Of a stretch of DNA of 64,000 nucleotides, positions 63,473 through 64,000 are shown piece after piece. Below the pieces are notes generated by a model. That model was given only the letters and a program-made list of their open reading frames with translations, did not search any database and was not told the DNA's origin. The DNA comes from Achromobacter aloeverae. GTDB taxonomy: Bacteria; Pseudomonadota; Gammaproteobacteria; Burkholderiales; Burkholderiaceae_B. The DNA is taken from assembly GCF_004121055.1 (NCBI RefSeq), contig NZ_PYAL01000002.1, forward strand, positions 558,001-622,000, given 5' to 3'. The position numbers and the translations under genes are program-made. Positions within the stretch are counted from its first letter, which is position 1, and each line of letters starts with the position of its first letter.

Positions 63473-64000
63473 TCACGCTGCGCAGGCGGCTGGCGATCAC
63501 CCTGCTGTTGGCCATGCTGGCCACCTGGCTGATCGTGTTCTTGCTGATCTATGTGCAGCAGATGCGGGCCGAAACCGGCATGCTGGACCAAAGCGTGCGC
63601 TACGGCGCGCAAAAGGTGCTGCTGTCGCTGCCCACCAGCCTGCTGCAGGCCGAGCCGGCGCGCGAAGACCATTTTGACCTGCCTGCATCGTCGACCTTCG
63701 ACGGGGAAACCTCCACCTTCCAGGTCTGGTCGCTGGCCGACAAGCGGCTTCTCGTGCGCTCGCCCACCGCGCCTGACCGACCGATGGTGCCCGGTTTCCA
63801 GGATCGTTTCCAGGATGTCATGGTGCGTGGCGAACCCTGGCGCGTCTATGCATTGTCGGATGCGGATGGCCTGGTGCAGGTGCAGTTCGCCAAGTCGGTC
63901 GATAAATTGCAGGACGACACCATGGCGCGGATGTGGAGCGAGCTGGGGTTTTTCACCGCGCTTTTCCTGGCGTTGACGGGCCTCACATGGGTGGTGATAC
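63469..64000 (+). CDS. Sensor histidine kinase, N-terminal part (3' end outside window)
   Basis: The first 177 residues of a membrane histidine kinase. A first transmembrane helix (RRLAITLLLAMLATWLIVFL) is followed by a periplasmic sensor region of about 125 residues and the start of a second helix (FFTALFLALTGLTWVVI), where the window ends. The kinase core is not visible. Spacing resembles QseC/PmrB-type kinases. It overlaps the response regulator stop (ATGA), forming a two-component pair. Confidence 0.92.
   Translation, partial: MITLRRRLAITLLLAMLATWLIVFLLIYVQQMRAETGMLDQSVRYGAQKVLLSLPTSLLQAEPAREDHFDLPASSTFDGETSTFQVWSLADKRLLVRSPTAPDRPMVPGFQDRFQDVMVRGEPWRVYALSDADGLVQVQFAKSVDKLQDDTMARMWSELGFFTALFLALTGLTWVVI

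Overview
The window is high-GC DNA from a betaproteobacterium of the Bordetella/Achromobacter (Alcaligenaceae) type. The evidence is gene content and style: a Bug-family (TctC) solute receptor, CaiB/BaiF CoA-transferases, a glycine-rich autotransporter, a HAE1 RND pump with a NodT lipoprotein, a complete Liv ABC operon, and C-ending codons in most genes. No tRNA, rRNA or CRISPR array was seen. The species was not determined.

Layout. 1-3157: the end of an RND pump gene and its outer-membrane channel. 3268-9358: an IclR regulator divergent from a four-gene catabolic operon (Baeyer-Villiger monooxygenase, CoA-transferase, patatin-like hydrolase, Bug receptor). 9468-12937: a terminator, then a large autotransporter. 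13047-24921: housekeeping and regulatory genes (rlmJ, a glycerophosphodiesterase, ppiD, an MDR oxidoreductase with a divergent AraC regulator, tesA and a divergent YbbA-type ATPase, an EamA transporter with a divergent LysR regulator, a PBP7-type endopeptidase, a DUF1445 hydro-lyase). 25265-29931: a five-gene branched-chain amino acid-type ABC transporter.

About 30.1-40.8 kb is an accessory island with visibly more AT-rich codons. It holds a frameshifted small gene, a NYN-nuclease/NACHT-like NTPase gene pair, three damaged insertion sequences (two IS3 family, one IS30 family), a protein ending in a TIR-like nucleotide-binding domain, and a peptidase E-like protein. This looks like a defence island. 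The NYN/NTPase pair is the best candidate for a little-described system: two tightly coupled genes, a putative RNase with a Cys cluster and a STAND-type switch with an N-terminal unassigned domain and a C-terminal pentapeptide-like segment.

40.8-64.0 kb returns to core-like DNA: gdhA, an AraC/SDR pair, a DUF2239 gene with twin palindromes, a TetR/MFS pair sharing a perfect 13-bp inverted-repeat operator, a DUF3298 lipoprotein, a two-subunit lipoate ligase, glutathione peroxidase, a TPR protein with a Gly-Gln tail, photolyase, a second CoA-transferase, arsC, an exported peroxiredoxin, a Gln-rich YXWGXW protein, a 45-residue lipoprotein, DoxX, arginase, a KefF/KefC pair, a MipA/OmpV porin-like protein and the start of a divergent two-component system that runs off the window end.
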